Of a DNA stretch of 64,000 nt, positions 52,155 through 61,700 are shown piece by piece. Numbering within the stretch: the first letter of the stretch is position 1; every line of letters begins with the position of its first letter. The stretch lies in the NCBI RefSeq assembly GCF_035946055.1, contig NZ_CP108364.1, positions 7,068,001 through 7,132,000 on the forward strand, written 5' to 3'. The stretch is from Streptomyces sp. NBC_01341. Its GTDB lineage: Bacteria; Actinomycetota; Actinomycetes; Streptomycetales; Streptomycetaceae. The notes beneath the pieces are model-generated. The model had not been told where the DNA came from, searched no databases, and saw only the letters and a program-made list of their open reading frames with translations. A program made the position numbers and the translations under genes.

Positions 52155-52906
52155 GCGCGTACGCCGCACTGACCGCAGCGGGCTACCGCGCGCAGGTCCG
52201 CGACAGGACGACCCTGTTCTTCACCTTCGCCTTCCCGCTTCTCTTCCTCGTCGTCTTCGGCCTGATCTTCCGGGGCCAGGCCGTCGAGCAGAGCGGCCTG
52301 GCCTACATCTCGTACACCGCCGCCGGAGTGCTGTCCTGGGGCGTCGCCAACGCCGCCGTGTTCGGGATCGCGTTCACGCTGATGCAGTGGCGCTCCGACG
52401 ACATCCTGCGGCTGATCCGGATGTCCCCGGCCCCTCTGTCCGCCGTGATCGGATCCCGCTACGTCATCGCGCTGGCGGTGGGCCTGGTGCAGTCGCTGCT
52501 GTTCGTCGGGGTGGCGATGCTGCCGCTGTTCGGCCTCGAACCCGCCTCAGGGTGGCCGTTGCTGATCCCGGTGATGGTGCTCGGCGTCACCACCTTCCTG
52601 CTGCTCGGCGTGATCATCGGTTCGTTCGCCGACACCCCCGAGTCGGTCGCGGCCGTCGCCAACTTCCTGATGCTGCCCATGGCGTTCCTGTCGGGATCGT
52701 TCTTCCCGCTGGACGCCATGCCCACCTGGCTGCAGAAGATCTCCCTGGTCATGCCGCTGCGCTACCTCAACGACGCGGTGTCCCACGCGCTGACGGGCCG
52801 GGGCGACAGCTCCGACATCGCTGTGGGCTGCGCCGGACTCGCCGTGTTCGCCCTCGTCCTCGGTCTGATCGCCGTCAGGACGTTCCGCTGGACGAGGTCC
52901 TCGTGA
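52151..52906 (+). CDS. ABC-2 type permease (RiPP exporter)
   Basis: A 251-residue ABC-2 permease with six hydrophobic segments and the typical opening YAALTAAGYRAQVRDRTTLFFTFAFPLLFLVVFGLIF. It forms the membrane part of the exporter with the ATPase upstream; it probably gives self-resistance and secretion. Its stop overlaps the YcaO-2 GTG (GTGA). Confidence 0.9.
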   Translation: MSAYAALTAAGYRAQVRDRTTLFFTFAFPLLFLVVFGLIFRGQAVEQSGLAYISYTAAGVLSWGVANAAVFGIAFTLMQWRSDDILRLIRMSPAPLSAVIGSRYVIALAVGLVQSLLFVGVAMLPLFGLEPASGWPLLIPVMVLGVTTFLLLGVIIGSFADTPESVAAVANFLMLPMAFLSGSFFPLDAMPTWLQKISLVMPLRYLNDAVSHALTGRGDSSDIAVGCAGLAVFALVLGLIAVRTFRWTRSS

Positions 52907-54858
52907 GCGCCCCCACGCGGCCGCTGCCCCGGCCGATGGAGACGGCACGCGACGCGCTCCACACGGCCCTGACCGAGCGCCTGGGCCGGGACGTCCCCGT
53001 CGTCCCCGTCGGCGCCACCGATGCGGCGGCCACACTCGGCCGACGGGGAGCCGCCGACCCCTGGGCGCACATGCGGGCCGCCGCGCGCGTCCACCTCACC
53101 GCCTCCGCCGTGCTGATCGGTCCCTGGGGCGGCGACGGCACTGCCCCCGCCTGCGGACGTTGCCTCGCCCTGCGGTGGCAGCGGCTCCGCAGCCGCTCGG
53201 AACGCGACGCCCTGGAGACGGGAGGCCCGGACGGTCCCCGCCCGGCGGGTGCCTGGCCCCTGTTCAGCGGGTACGCGTACGACGCCGTCGCCGCTCTCTG
53301 CACCGCGCTGCTGGACGACGGCCCGGCCCTCGCGCCGCCCGCCCCCGATCCGGCCGACCGCGTCCTTCCGCAGGTGTCCCGGCTTGACCTGATGACGCTT
53401 CAGGTACGGACGTACCCACTCCTTGCCGATCCTCTCTGCCCGGACTGCGCCCCGCGAACCACCTCGGCGCGGCCGCGCCCGCTCACCCTGGAGACCCGGC
53501 TCAAGCCCGACCCCGGCACCTACCGGCTGCGCGCCGCCTCCTCCTATCCGATCCCCGAGCACGCTCTCGCCAACCCGGTCTGCGGGGCCCTCGGCGGCGG
53601 CACCTGGATGGACGTCACCTCACCGACCACCGCCCCGGTCGCCGGCAGTGTCTTCGTACGCGGCTACGCCGGACTCAACGACGTGACCTGGAGTGGCCAG
53701 GAGAACGCCTTCTCCACCAGCCGCACGCTGGCCTTCCTGGAAGGCCTGGAGCGCTACGCCGGAACCCACCGGCGGGGCCGCACCATGGCCGTCAACGGTT
53801 CCTGGAACGACCTCAAGGCCGATGCCGTGGACCCCGCCACCTGCGGGTTCTACGATCCGCGTACGTACCGCGACGACCCACTGGTCGACCCCTTCGACCC
53901 GGAGCGGGTCATCCCCTGGGAGTGGGGCTGGTCCCTGCGCGACGAGCGCCCGGTCCTCGTCCCCTCCCGCCTCGTCTACTACAGCGCGGGGCTGGCGGCC
54001 GACAACTTCGTCTTCGAATGCTCCAACGGCTGCGCGATCGGCGGCTCCCTGGAGGAGGCGGTGCTCGGCGGCCTCCTCGAACTCGTGGAACGGGACGCGT
54101 TCCTGAACGCCTGGTACGGAAACGCCCGGCTCACCGAGATCGACCTCGCGACCGTGGGCGGCCGCACCGCCGCCGCCATGGCCGAACGGGCCGCCCTCCA
54201 GGGCTACGACGTCCATGTCCTGGACAACCGTATCGACCTGGAGATCCCGGTCGCCACCGCCGTCGCCGTACGCCGCGACGGCGGCCCCGGCTCCCTGTCC
54301 TTCGCGGCAGCCGCCTCGCTGGACCCCCGGTCCGCGGTGGAGGGAGCCCTCTCGGAAGTCCTCACCTACATCCCGCACCTGGCCCGGCAGACCGAGGAGC
54401 GCCGCGGAGAACTGGAGGCCATGGCCGACGACTTCCACCGCGTCCGCCACCTCAAGGACCACGCCCAGCTGTACGGGCTGCCCAGGATGGCCGCCCACGC
54501 CCGCAGCTACCTTGAACCGCCGGCGGTACGCCGTCTCGACGACGTCTACCGGCGGTGGGAGACCTCGACGCGTCCTCGCACGGGGGATCTGCGCGACGAC
54601 GTGCACGCGGTCGTGGGCGAACTCGTGGGGGCCGGTCACGACGTGATCGCGGTCGACCAGACCACCCCGGAACAGGCGCGCATGGGTCTGCGCACCGTCA
54701 GCACCCTGGTGCCGGGGCTCCTGCCGATCGACTTCGGCTGGAACCGGCAGCGGGCCCTGCTGATGCCCCGGCTGCGCACTGCCCTGAGGCGTGGCGGTCA
54801 CCGTACGACGGACCTGACGGACACCGAGATCCGAAGGGTGCCGCACCCGTTTCCGTGA
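52903..54858 (+). CDS. YcaO cyclodehydratase 2
   Basis: A 651-residue protein paralogous to YcaO-1 over its whole length: N-terminal zinc region (CGRCLALRW, CPDC), YcaO domain (FLEGLERYAG, ECSNGCAIGGSLEEAVLGGLLELVERDAFLNAWYG) and the C-terminal VPHPFP that again carries PxPxP. Having two complete azoline-type YcaOs suggests division of labour, for example Cys versus Ser/Thr cyclisation, or different positions. GTG start at 52903 overlaps the permease stop. Confidence 0.9.
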   Translation: MSAPTRPLPRPMETARDALHTALTERLGRDVPVVPVGATDAAATLGRRGAADPWAHMRAAARVHLTASAVLIGPWGGDGTAPACGRCLALRWQRLRSRSERDALETGGPDGPRPAGAWPLFSGYAYDAVAALCTALLDDGPALAPPAPDPADRVLPQVSRLDLMTLQVRTYPLLADPLCPDCAPRTTSARPRPLTLETRLKPDPGTYRLRAASSYPIPEHALANPVCGALGGGTWMDVTSPTTAPVAGSVFVRGYAGLNDVTWSGQENAFSTSRTLAFLEGLERYAGTHRRGRTMAVNGSWNDLKADAVDPATCGFYDPRTYRDDPLVDPFDPERVIPWEWGWSLRDERPVLVPSRLVYYSAGLAADNFVFECSNGCAIGGSLEEAVLGGLLELVERDAFLNAWYGNARLTEIDLATVGGRTAAAMAERAALQGYDVHVLDNRIDLEIPVATAVAVRRDGGPGSLSFAAAASLDPRSAVEGALSEVLTYIPHLARQTEERRGELEAMADDFHRVRHLKDHAQLYGLPRMAAHARSYLEPPAVRRLDDVYRRWETSTRPRTGDLRDDVHAVVGELVGAGHDVIAVDQTTPEQARMGLRTVSTLVPGLLPIDFGWNRQRALLMPRLRTALRRGGHRTTDLTDTEIRRVPHPFP

Positions 54859-54878
54859 ACCCGTGCGGGCACGGCGAA

Positions 54879-54911
54879 GCCCGGGATCCGTCGAGTGGGC
54901 GGATCCCGGGC
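54879..54911. terminator. Bidirectional hairpin between YcaO-2 and the precursor gene
   Basis: GCCCGGGATCCG and CGGATCCCGGGC are perfect 12-nt arms around a 9-nt loop, 20 bases past the YcaO-2 stop and 25 bases past the convergent precursor stop. Confidence 0.75.
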
Positions 54912-54936
54912 GCCGGGCCATCTGACCGACGTCCGG

Positions 54937-55107
54937 TCAGGCCGAGCAGGAGGTGGTGCTGGTGGTGGAGCTGCACGTCGACGTGGAGCTGGTGCTGGTG
55001 GAACCGGCGAGCACGACCTCGCTCGCGTCCGAGTAGTCGGAGATCTCGAAGGTCTCGGCCTCGAGCTCCAGGATCTCGTCGGCGAGGGTGCTCAGGTCCT
55101 TGTCCAT
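54937..55107 (-). CDS. Precursor peptide of an azole/dehydroamino-acid RiPP (thiazolylpeptide type)
   Basis: A 56-residue peptide. Residues 1-35 are an acidic leader (MDKDLSTLADEILELEAETF, then EISDYSDASEVVLAG). Residues 36-56 form the core: 10 Ser, 8 Thr, 2 Cys (positions 45 and 54) and a final Ala, so 20 of 21 residues can be cyclised or dehydrated. GGAGGAG lies 6 bases before the ATG at 55107. It is convergent with the operon and has its own promoter region shared with the amidohydrolase gene. The leader pattern fits thiazolylpeptide-type precursors, and cleavage after LAG is a reasonable guess. Confidence 0.88.
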   Translation of the reverse strand: MDKDLSTLADEILELEAETFEISDYSDASEVVLAGSTSTSSTSTCSSTTSTTSCSA

Positions 55108-55271
55108 GGGTGTCTCCTCCGGATCGGGCCTGCCGGGGTGGGGAAGGCCGCCTGCGTGGTGTACGACCCCATTCCACCGCCGGCCACTCACCGTTCGGCA
55201 TGCCCCGCACTCACACATCGCTGGCACGCGACGCCAGCGGGCCCACAGCCGACCCACCGCAGAGGATTTCC

Positions 55272-56534
55272 GTGACCGAGAACCACCCCGCCCTCGTCCA
55301 CCTCGCGCCGGTGGTCCGCCCGGCACTCACCCTCTACCTGGACGTCCACCGCACACCGGAACTCTCCGGCCGGGAGAACCGCACGGCCGCCCTGTTCGCG
55401 GACCGGCTCACCGCCACCGGGTTCGACGTCCTACGGGGCATGGGCGGCCACGGCGTCGCGGGAGTCCTGCGCAACGGCGAGGGTCCGCGGGTGTATCTGC
55501 GCACCGAGCTGGACGCCCTGCCCGTGACCGAGAGGACCGGCCTGCCGTATGCCAGCGGGAACGGTGCCATGCACGCCTGTGGCCACGACCTCCATCTGGC
55601 CGCCGCGACGGGTGCGGCCGATCTGCTCGCCCGTGCCACCGCCCACTGGCGCGGCACCCTGGTCGTCGTCGGCCAGCCGGCCGAGGAGACGCTCACGGGG
55701 GCCCGCGCGATGCTCGCGGACGGCTTGTACGCGCGCTGCGGCCGCCCGGACATCGTGCTCGCCCAGCACGCGGCGCCCCTGCCCGCCGGAATGATCGCCC
55801 ACGGCGGCCCGCACACCCCGATGGCCGCTGCGAGCGCCGCTCTGAGCGTGGTCCTGCACGGGCGGGGCGGCCACGCCGCGACGCCGCACCTCACGGTCGA
55901 CCCGGTGGTCACAGCGGCGGCCGTGATCAGCCGCCTGCAGACCATCGCCTCCCGCGAGACCGCCCCGGCGGACCGGCTCACGCTCACCGTCGGCACCGTG
56001 CGGGCGGGCACCGCGGTCAACGTCGTCCCGGACACGGCCGAACTCGGCATCGGCCTGCGCGCGCTCACCGACGAAACCCTGGACCGGGCCCTGGGGGCCC
56101 TGGGCCGCATCGTCCGGGCCGAGTGCGCGGCCTCCGCGTGTCCGCGCGACCCGGACCTGACCACGCTGTCCCGCTCCCCGTCCCTCCGGGTCGATCCGGA
56201 CGCGACGGAGGCGATCCGGTCCGCGCACACGGCCCTGTACGGCCCGGAACGCGTCATCTCCTGGCCGGCCTCCATGGCGGCCGAGGACTTCCCCTTCTAC
56301 GGCGACGCGGGCCTGGCCGTACACGGTGAAGCCGGAATCCCTCTGGCCTACTGGATGCTGGGTACGACAGGCCGCGGGCAGTGGGCCGACTCAGCGGCCC
56401 GCGTGCCGCCGAACCACTCTCCGCGCTTCGCCCCGGACGTCCGCACGGCACTGCCGGCGGCGATCACGGCGCTGACGGTGGCGGCACTGAGCCGGCTGGA
56501 CGACGTTCCGCGCGACCGCCTGCCCGCAGGGTGA
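55272..56534 (+). CDS. M20D-family amidohydrolase
   Basis: A 420-residue peptidase-family M20D amidohydrolase (IAA-amino-acid hydrolase or hippurate hydrolase type): metal site ACGHDLHLA near residue 100, QPAEETLTGARAM with the catalytic Glu pair, dimerisation domain with GRGGHAATPH, and FPFYGDAGLAV near the end. It cleaves N-acyl amino acids. The GTG at 55272 has AGAGGA 5 bases before. Divergent from the precursor gene, so it could be a late tailoring (N-acyl trimming) enzyme or unrelated. Confidence 0.85.
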   Translation: MTENHPALVHLAPVVRPALTLYLDVHRTPELSGRENRTAALFADRLTATGFDVLRGMGGHGVAGVLRNGEGPRVYLRTELDALPVTERTGLPYASGNGAMHACGHDLHLAAATGAADLLARATAHWRGTLVVVGQPAEETLTGARAMLADGLYARCGRPDIVLAQHAAPLPAGMIAHGGPHTPMAAASAALSVVLHGRGGHAATPHLTVDPVVTAAAVISRLQTIASRETAPADRLTLTVGTVRAGTAVNVVPDTAELGIGLRALTDETLDRALGALGRIVRAECAASACPRDPDLTTLSRSPSLRVDPDATEAIRSAHTALYGPERVISWPASMAAEDFPFYGDAGLAVHGEAGIPLAYWMLGTTGRGQWADSAARVPPNHSPRFAPDVRTALPAAITALTVAALSRLDDVPRDRLPAG

Positions 56535-56750
56535 GACAGGCCGCGGAGTCACGGGACGTCGTCGGAGAACCGCCGGGAGGGTGAGACGCGCGACACGGCG
56601 GTCATGTCCGCGGGCGACGAACGCGTCCGCCCTACGCTGGCGAGGCAGAAGCATGCCGGATGCGCCCTTCGCCGTGCCACCCGACCCGTCGGGGGCGAAC
56701 AGGCCGCCGGTCGTGCACCAGCCCCCTGAAGGCAGGACGTCGCGACCCCC

Positions 56751-57704
56751 GTGCCCACCCCTCCCAGCCGCCGTGCCGCGCTTTCCGCACTGGCCGGCCT
56801 CGTGGCTCTCCCGCTGACGGCGTGCGATGCGCCCGCCCCGGCCGCCGCGCCGCCCTTCCCGTCCGGGACCGCGCCCTCGCGGTCCGACGCGACGGCACAC
56901 CGCACGGCACGTGCCTTCCGGGAGCTGGAGCGGGACTTCGGTGCCCGGCTGGGTGTGTACGCGATCGCCACAGGAAGCGGCCGCTCCGTCACCCACCGCC
57001 CCGACGAGCGCTTCGCCTACGCCTCGACCTGCAAGGCGCTCCTGGCGGCTGCACTGCTGGAGGCCCACCCGCTCCAGCGGCTCGACCGGCGCGTACGGTA
57101 CGGTCCCGGTGACCTCGTCGCGAACTCCCCGGTCACCGAACAGCACGTGCGCACAGGACTCAGCCTGCGAGCGCTGTGCGACGCGGCTGTCCGCCACAGC
57201 GACAACACCGCGGCCAATCTCCTCTTCCGGGAACTCGGCGGCCCCGGCGGCCTGCAGAACGCACTGGTCGCCCTCGGCGACCGCACCACCCGCTGCGACC
57301 GCTACGAGACCGATCTCAGTGAGGCGGCACCCGGCGATCCCCGCGACACCAGCACACCGCGCGCCCTCGCCACCGCCCTGCGCGCCTACGCGCTCGGCGA
57401 CGTCGTCGGCGACGTCCTCGGTGCGGACAAGCGGGCGGTGCTGACCGACTGGCTCAAGCGCAACACGACCGGCGACGCACTGATCCGCGCCGGCACCCCC
57501 GACGGCTGGGTGGTGGGCGACAAGACCGGCACGGGCGGCTACGGCACGCGCAACGACATCGCCGTCGTGTGGCCGCCGGACTCGCCGCCGGTCACCCTCG
57601 CCGTGCTCTCCCGGCGGGCCGCCCGCGAAGCGGAGCCGCAGGACAGGCTCATCGCGCGAGCGGCTCGCGTCGCGTTCACCGAGCTCGCCGCGCAAGGGCT
57701 GTGA
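56751..57704 (+). CDS. Class A beta-lactamase (lipoprotein)
   Basis: A 317-residue enzyme with all class A motifs: STCK (active-site Ser70-x-x-Lys73), SDN (HSDNTAANL), Glu166 in RYETDLSEAAPGDPRDT and the KTG box (VGDKTGTGGYG). The N-terminus RRAALSALAGLVALPLTAC has a twin arginine and a lipobox, so it is probably a Tat- or Sec-exported lipoprotein. GTG start at 56751. It hydrolyses penicillins in relatives; the spectrum cannot be read from sequence. Not clearly part of the RiPP operon. Confidence 0.9.
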   Translation: MPTPPSRRAALSALAGLVALPLTACDAPAPAAAPPFPSGTAPSRSDATAHRTARAFRELERDFGARLGVYAIATGSGRSVTHRPDERFAYASTCKALLAAALLEAHPLQRLDRRVRYGPGDLVANSPVTEQHVRTGLSLRALCDAAVRHSDNTAANLLFRELGGPGGLQNALVALGDRTTRCDRYETDLSEAAPGDPRDTSTPRALATALRAYALGDVVGDVLGADKRAVLTDWLKRNTTGDALIRAGTPDGWVVGDKTGTGGYGTRNDIAVVWPPDSPPVTLAVLSRRAAREAEPQDRLIARAARVAFTELAAQGL

Positions 57705-57725
57705 CAGGAGAATCGGCGCCCCGCC

Positions 57726-58409
57726 TCAGGAGGCGCTGTCGGCCGCTTCCTCCCGGTCCAGCCGCTCCGGGAACAGCGCCGCGTCGTGCCATCGCTTGAC
57801 CAGCTTCACGAGACGGTCGGTCCGTCCGGGCGGGAACGGCGGGGCGGGGGCGTCCACACGCGGCCACAGGAGACTCGCCGCGAGGCGCACGGCGTGCATG
57901 GCCGCGGTGTCGTGCGGCAGCACCTTCCTGCCGCCGCTCCGACGGGTGCTGTCCAGCTTCGCGGCGACGACGAGGAGCTCGTTGTAGGCCGCTTCGCGTT
58001 CGGACTCACGGGCGGTGGCGGCGGGCGCCGCCGACGACTTCTTCGCCGTCGACGGAGCGGCCTCGGGGGCGGGAAAGGTGAACTTGCCCTTCCAACGCTC
58101 CGGATGCTCCGGCGGTTCCTCCCCCGGGCTCAGGTAGTAGGTGTGGGTGTAGAACGTCGCGACGTTCGGGTCGCCCGCAGTGCCGGCCTCCGCGAAGGCG
58201 GCCAGGAGACGGCTGATGTTGCGCCACTGGTTGCCGCGCAGGGCGAGGTCGATGAAATCCGTGTCGTGGACGAGGATCTCCACACGCTTCTGGATGTCGG
58301 ACTCCGCGGGCGCGTCGTCGTGCGCGGCACGGTAGGCCGCCTCCCACGTGGAGTGCGCGACCCACCTGCAGCTGTCGGCGAGGACGGCGTCGGGTGTCTT
58401 CTGCGCCAT
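57726..58409 (-). CDS. Hypothetical protein (227 aa)
   Basis: A conserved-looking Streptomyces protein starting MAQKTPDAVLADSCRWVAHST and containing LVHDTDFIDLALRGNQWRNISRLLAAFAEAG. A low-complexity linker (AAPSTAKKSSAAPAAT) separates it from a helical C-terminal part (AAMHAVRLAASLLWPRVDAP). No motif is recognised and no membrane segment is present. GGAGGAG precedes the ATG at 58409. Possibly co-transcribed after kgd, but the hairpin at 58658 argues for a separate unit. Confidence 0.6.
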   Translation of the reverse strand: MAQKTPDAVLADSCRWVAHSTWEAAYRAAHDDAPAESDIQKRVEILVHDTDFIDLALRGNQWRNISRLLAAFAEAGTAGDPNVATFYTHTYYLSPGEEPPEHPERWKGKFTFPAPEAAPSTAKKSSAAPAATARESEREAAYNELLVVAAKLDSTRRSGGRKVLPHDTAAMHAVRLAASLLWPRVDAPAPPFPPGRTDRLVKLVKRWHDAALFPERLDREEAADSAS

Positions 58410-58657
58410 GGGTCTCCTCCTCGGGTGCGGTGGGCGCCGGGCCGGCCGCGTGCGCGTCGGCCGGGTCGGCGGGAAAGGCAGGCCGAAGGCAGTCCGACGC
58501 CCGATGTCCCGCGGTGCCGGACGCGACCGCGACCCGCGCACGGATACGTGCGGTCATGGGCGTGGTCGACAGCAGCCGCTGTCTTCCCGCCGGAGCGTCC
58601 GGCCTGCGGTTCGCGGGCGACACGACCGGCTTCGACCCGGCCATCCTGACACAGGGC
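58410..58657. other. Intergenic stretch with no supported gene
   Basis: Sequence between the hypothetical gene and the kgd terminator; probably holds the promoter of the 227-residue protein gene. No RNA gene or repeat is seen. Confidence 0.3.
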
Positions 58658-58683
58658 GCAGGGCGGGCTGCAGGCCGCCCTGC
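58658..58683 (-). terminator. Hairpin terminator after the kgd-like gene
   Basis: GCAGGGCGG and CCGCCCTGC are perfect 9-nt arms around an 8-nt loop, 51 bases past the stop. A second 7-nt stem (GGTCGGG/CCCGACC) lies between it and the stop. Confidence 0.5.
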
Positions 58684-58733
58684 GGTACACGCCGGTCGGG
58701 CGCACCGGCAGGCACCCGACCGGGTTTCGCGCG

Positions 58734-61700
58734 TCAGTCCAGGATCCGACGGATCAGCTCCTGCTGCTCCTTGGTGTGGCGCTTGTGCGATCCCGTGGCG
58801 GGTGCGGCGGCGGCCGGCCGGGAGACGAGGCGAAGCGGCCGGGAGAGGCTCGGGGCGGCCTCCGAGAGGAGGAAGGTCCAAGCCCCCTGGTTCCGGGGCT
58901 CCTCCTGTGCCCAGACGAGCTCGGCACGGGAGTAGGAGTCGGTGACGCGACGCAGTTCCTCGAGGGGGAGTGGATACAACTGCTCCACCCGGACCAGGGC
59001 GATGCCCGGGTCCGGGAACTTGCCCAGGTGTGCGGCGAGTTCGTGGTACAGCTTCCCGGTCACGAGAACCACACGCCGCACCGCGTCCCTGTCCAGCGGC
59101 ACCGGTTCGTCGAGCACCGGCTCGAACGTGCCGCCGGTCAACCCGTCCAGGGAACTGAAGCTCGATTTCGTGCGGAGCATGGATTTGGGCGTGAACACCA
59201 CAAGGGGCTTGCGCGGGCGGGCGTAGGCCTGCCGGCGCAGCAGGTGGAAGTACGACGCGGCCGTGGACGGCTGGGCGACCGTCATGTTCTCCTCCGCACA
59301 CAGTTGCAGGAAACGCTCGATGCGCGCGGAGGAGTGGTCGGGGCCACTGCCCTCGTAGCCGTGCGGCAGCAGGAGGGTGACGGATGAGGCCTGGCCCCAC
59401 TTCTGTTCGGCGGACGACACGAACTCGTCGACCACAATCTGCGCCCCGTTCACGAAGTCGCCGAACTGGGCCTCCCAGATGACCAGCGCCTCCGGCCGCT
59501 CGACGGAGTATCCGTATTCGAAACCCATGGCGGCGTATTCGCTCAGCCAGGAGTCGTACAGGTGGAAGTCCGTGTCCTGGCCCCGGAACCTGGCCAGTGG
59601 CTGCCACTGTGCACCGGACTCCCGGTCGTGCAGCACGGCCTGCCGCTGCGTGAACGTCCCACGACGCGAGTCCTGACCGGCCAGCCGGACGGGGAGACCC
59701 TCGTCGAGCAGGCTGCCGAACGCGAGGAGTTCGGCGAAGGCCCAGTCGACCGGCGCGTCGCCCCGAGCCATGCGCTGCCGTCTGTCGAGGAGCTGCCCCA
59801 GCTTGGGGTGGACGGCGAACCCGTCGGGGAGGTCCGTGAAGGCCTCACCGACCGCGGCGAGGGCGGCGGCCGTCACGGGCCGGGGCCTGCCGACGGACGG
59901 CAGCGTGCCCCGCTCGAGCCCCGCCACCAGCGCCGCCTCACCGGAATCCGCTGTATCCGACGCGTCGGGACCGCTGTCCCTGGTCTCCGCGAACGCCCGT
60001 TCCAGGCGCGCCTGGAAGTCCTGGTGTGCCTGTTCGTACTCGGCGTGCGTGATGTCGCCCCTGCCCGTGAGTGCCTCCAGGTACAGGGTCCTCACACTGC
60101 CCTTGTCCGCGATACGCCGGTACATCCCGGGCTGCGTCATCGAGGGGTCGTCCGCCTCGTTGTGGCCTCTCCGGCGGTAGGAGACGAGGTCGATCACGAC
60201 GTCGCGGTGGAACCGCTCGCGGTAGGCGAAGGCCAGGGTGGCGACGCGCACGACAGCTTCCGGGTCGTCGCCGTTGACGTGGAAGACCGGTGTCTGTGTC
60301 GCCTTGACGACGTCCGTCGCGTACACCGAACTGCGCCCGTCGACGGGCAGCGTGGTGAAGCCCACCTGGTTGTTGATGTTGACGCGGATGACGCCGCCGA
60401 CACCGTACCCGGGCAGCTGGGACATCTGGACGGTCTCGCTGACGACACCCTGGCCCGCCATGGCGGCGTCGCCGTGGATCACGATCGGCAGCGTCGCGAA
60501 CCGGCGGCCGGTGCTGCGGTCCTGCTTCGCCCGGACGACGCCCAGAAGCACCGCGTCCACGGCGTCCAGGTGCGAGGGGTTGGCGGCGAGGTGGACGGGC
60601 AGCTCCCTGCCGTCGCCGCTCCGGTACCTGCCCTCGGTGCCGAGGTGGTACTTGACGTCTCCGGAGAGTTGCCCGTCGGCGGTGCCGTCGAACTCCCTGA
60701 ACACCTGGCTGTACGTCTTCCCGGCGAGGTTCGTCAGGACGTTCAGCCGGCCGCGGTGGGCCATCGCGATGGCTGCGCCGTCCATGCCGTGCTCGACGGC
60801 GCACCCCAGCACCGCGTCGAGCAGCGCGATCGCGGCTTCGGCTCCTTCGAGACTGAAGCGCGTCTGGCCGACGTACTTGGTCTGCAGGAAGGTTTCGAAC
60901 GCCTCGGCCTCGTTCAGTTTGCCGAGGATCCGTAGCTGCTCGTCGTGCGTGGGCTTGACGTACGGAGCCTCGAGGCGTTCCTGGAACCAGCGTCGCTGTT
61001 CGGGCTCCTGGATATGCATGTACTCGACGCCCACGGTGCGGCAGTACGCGTCCCTCATCACCCGCAGGATGTCGCGCAACGTCATCGGACTGCCGTTGCC
61101 CGCGAGGTCCTCCGTCGCGAACTCGCGGTCCAGGTCCCAGAAGCTGAGGCCGTGACTCGCCGGATCGAGGTCCGGATGCGAGCGCTGCCGGTAGATCAAC
61201 GGGTCGATGTCGGCCATCAGGTGCCCGCGCACCCGGAACGCGTTGATCAGCTGCTGTACCCGGGCAGTCCTGTCCATCATGTTCTGCCGGCCGACGTGGA
61301 TGTCCTGGGCCCAGTTGATCGGCTCGTACGGAATCCGCAGCTCGGCGAAGATGTCACCGTAGAAGTCGTCCGCACCCTGCAGGAGCTGCTGGACCCGGCG
61401 CAGGAACTCGCCCGACCCGGCTCCCTGGATGACGCGGTGGTCGTAGGTGCTGGTGAGAGTGATGACCTTGCCGATCGCCAGATCATTGAGTGTCTGCGCC
61501 GCGGCGCCCCGGTAGGCAGCGGGGTACTCCAGTGCGCCGGCGCCGATGACGCTGCCCTGGCCCGTCATCAGGCGGGGGACCGAGCTCGTGGTGCCGATGC
61601 TGCCGGGGTTGGTCAGGGACAGTGTCGTACCGGCGAAGTCGTCCGCGGTCAGACGGTTGGTCCGGGCCCGGGCCACCAGTTCCTCGCATGCCTGGAAGAA

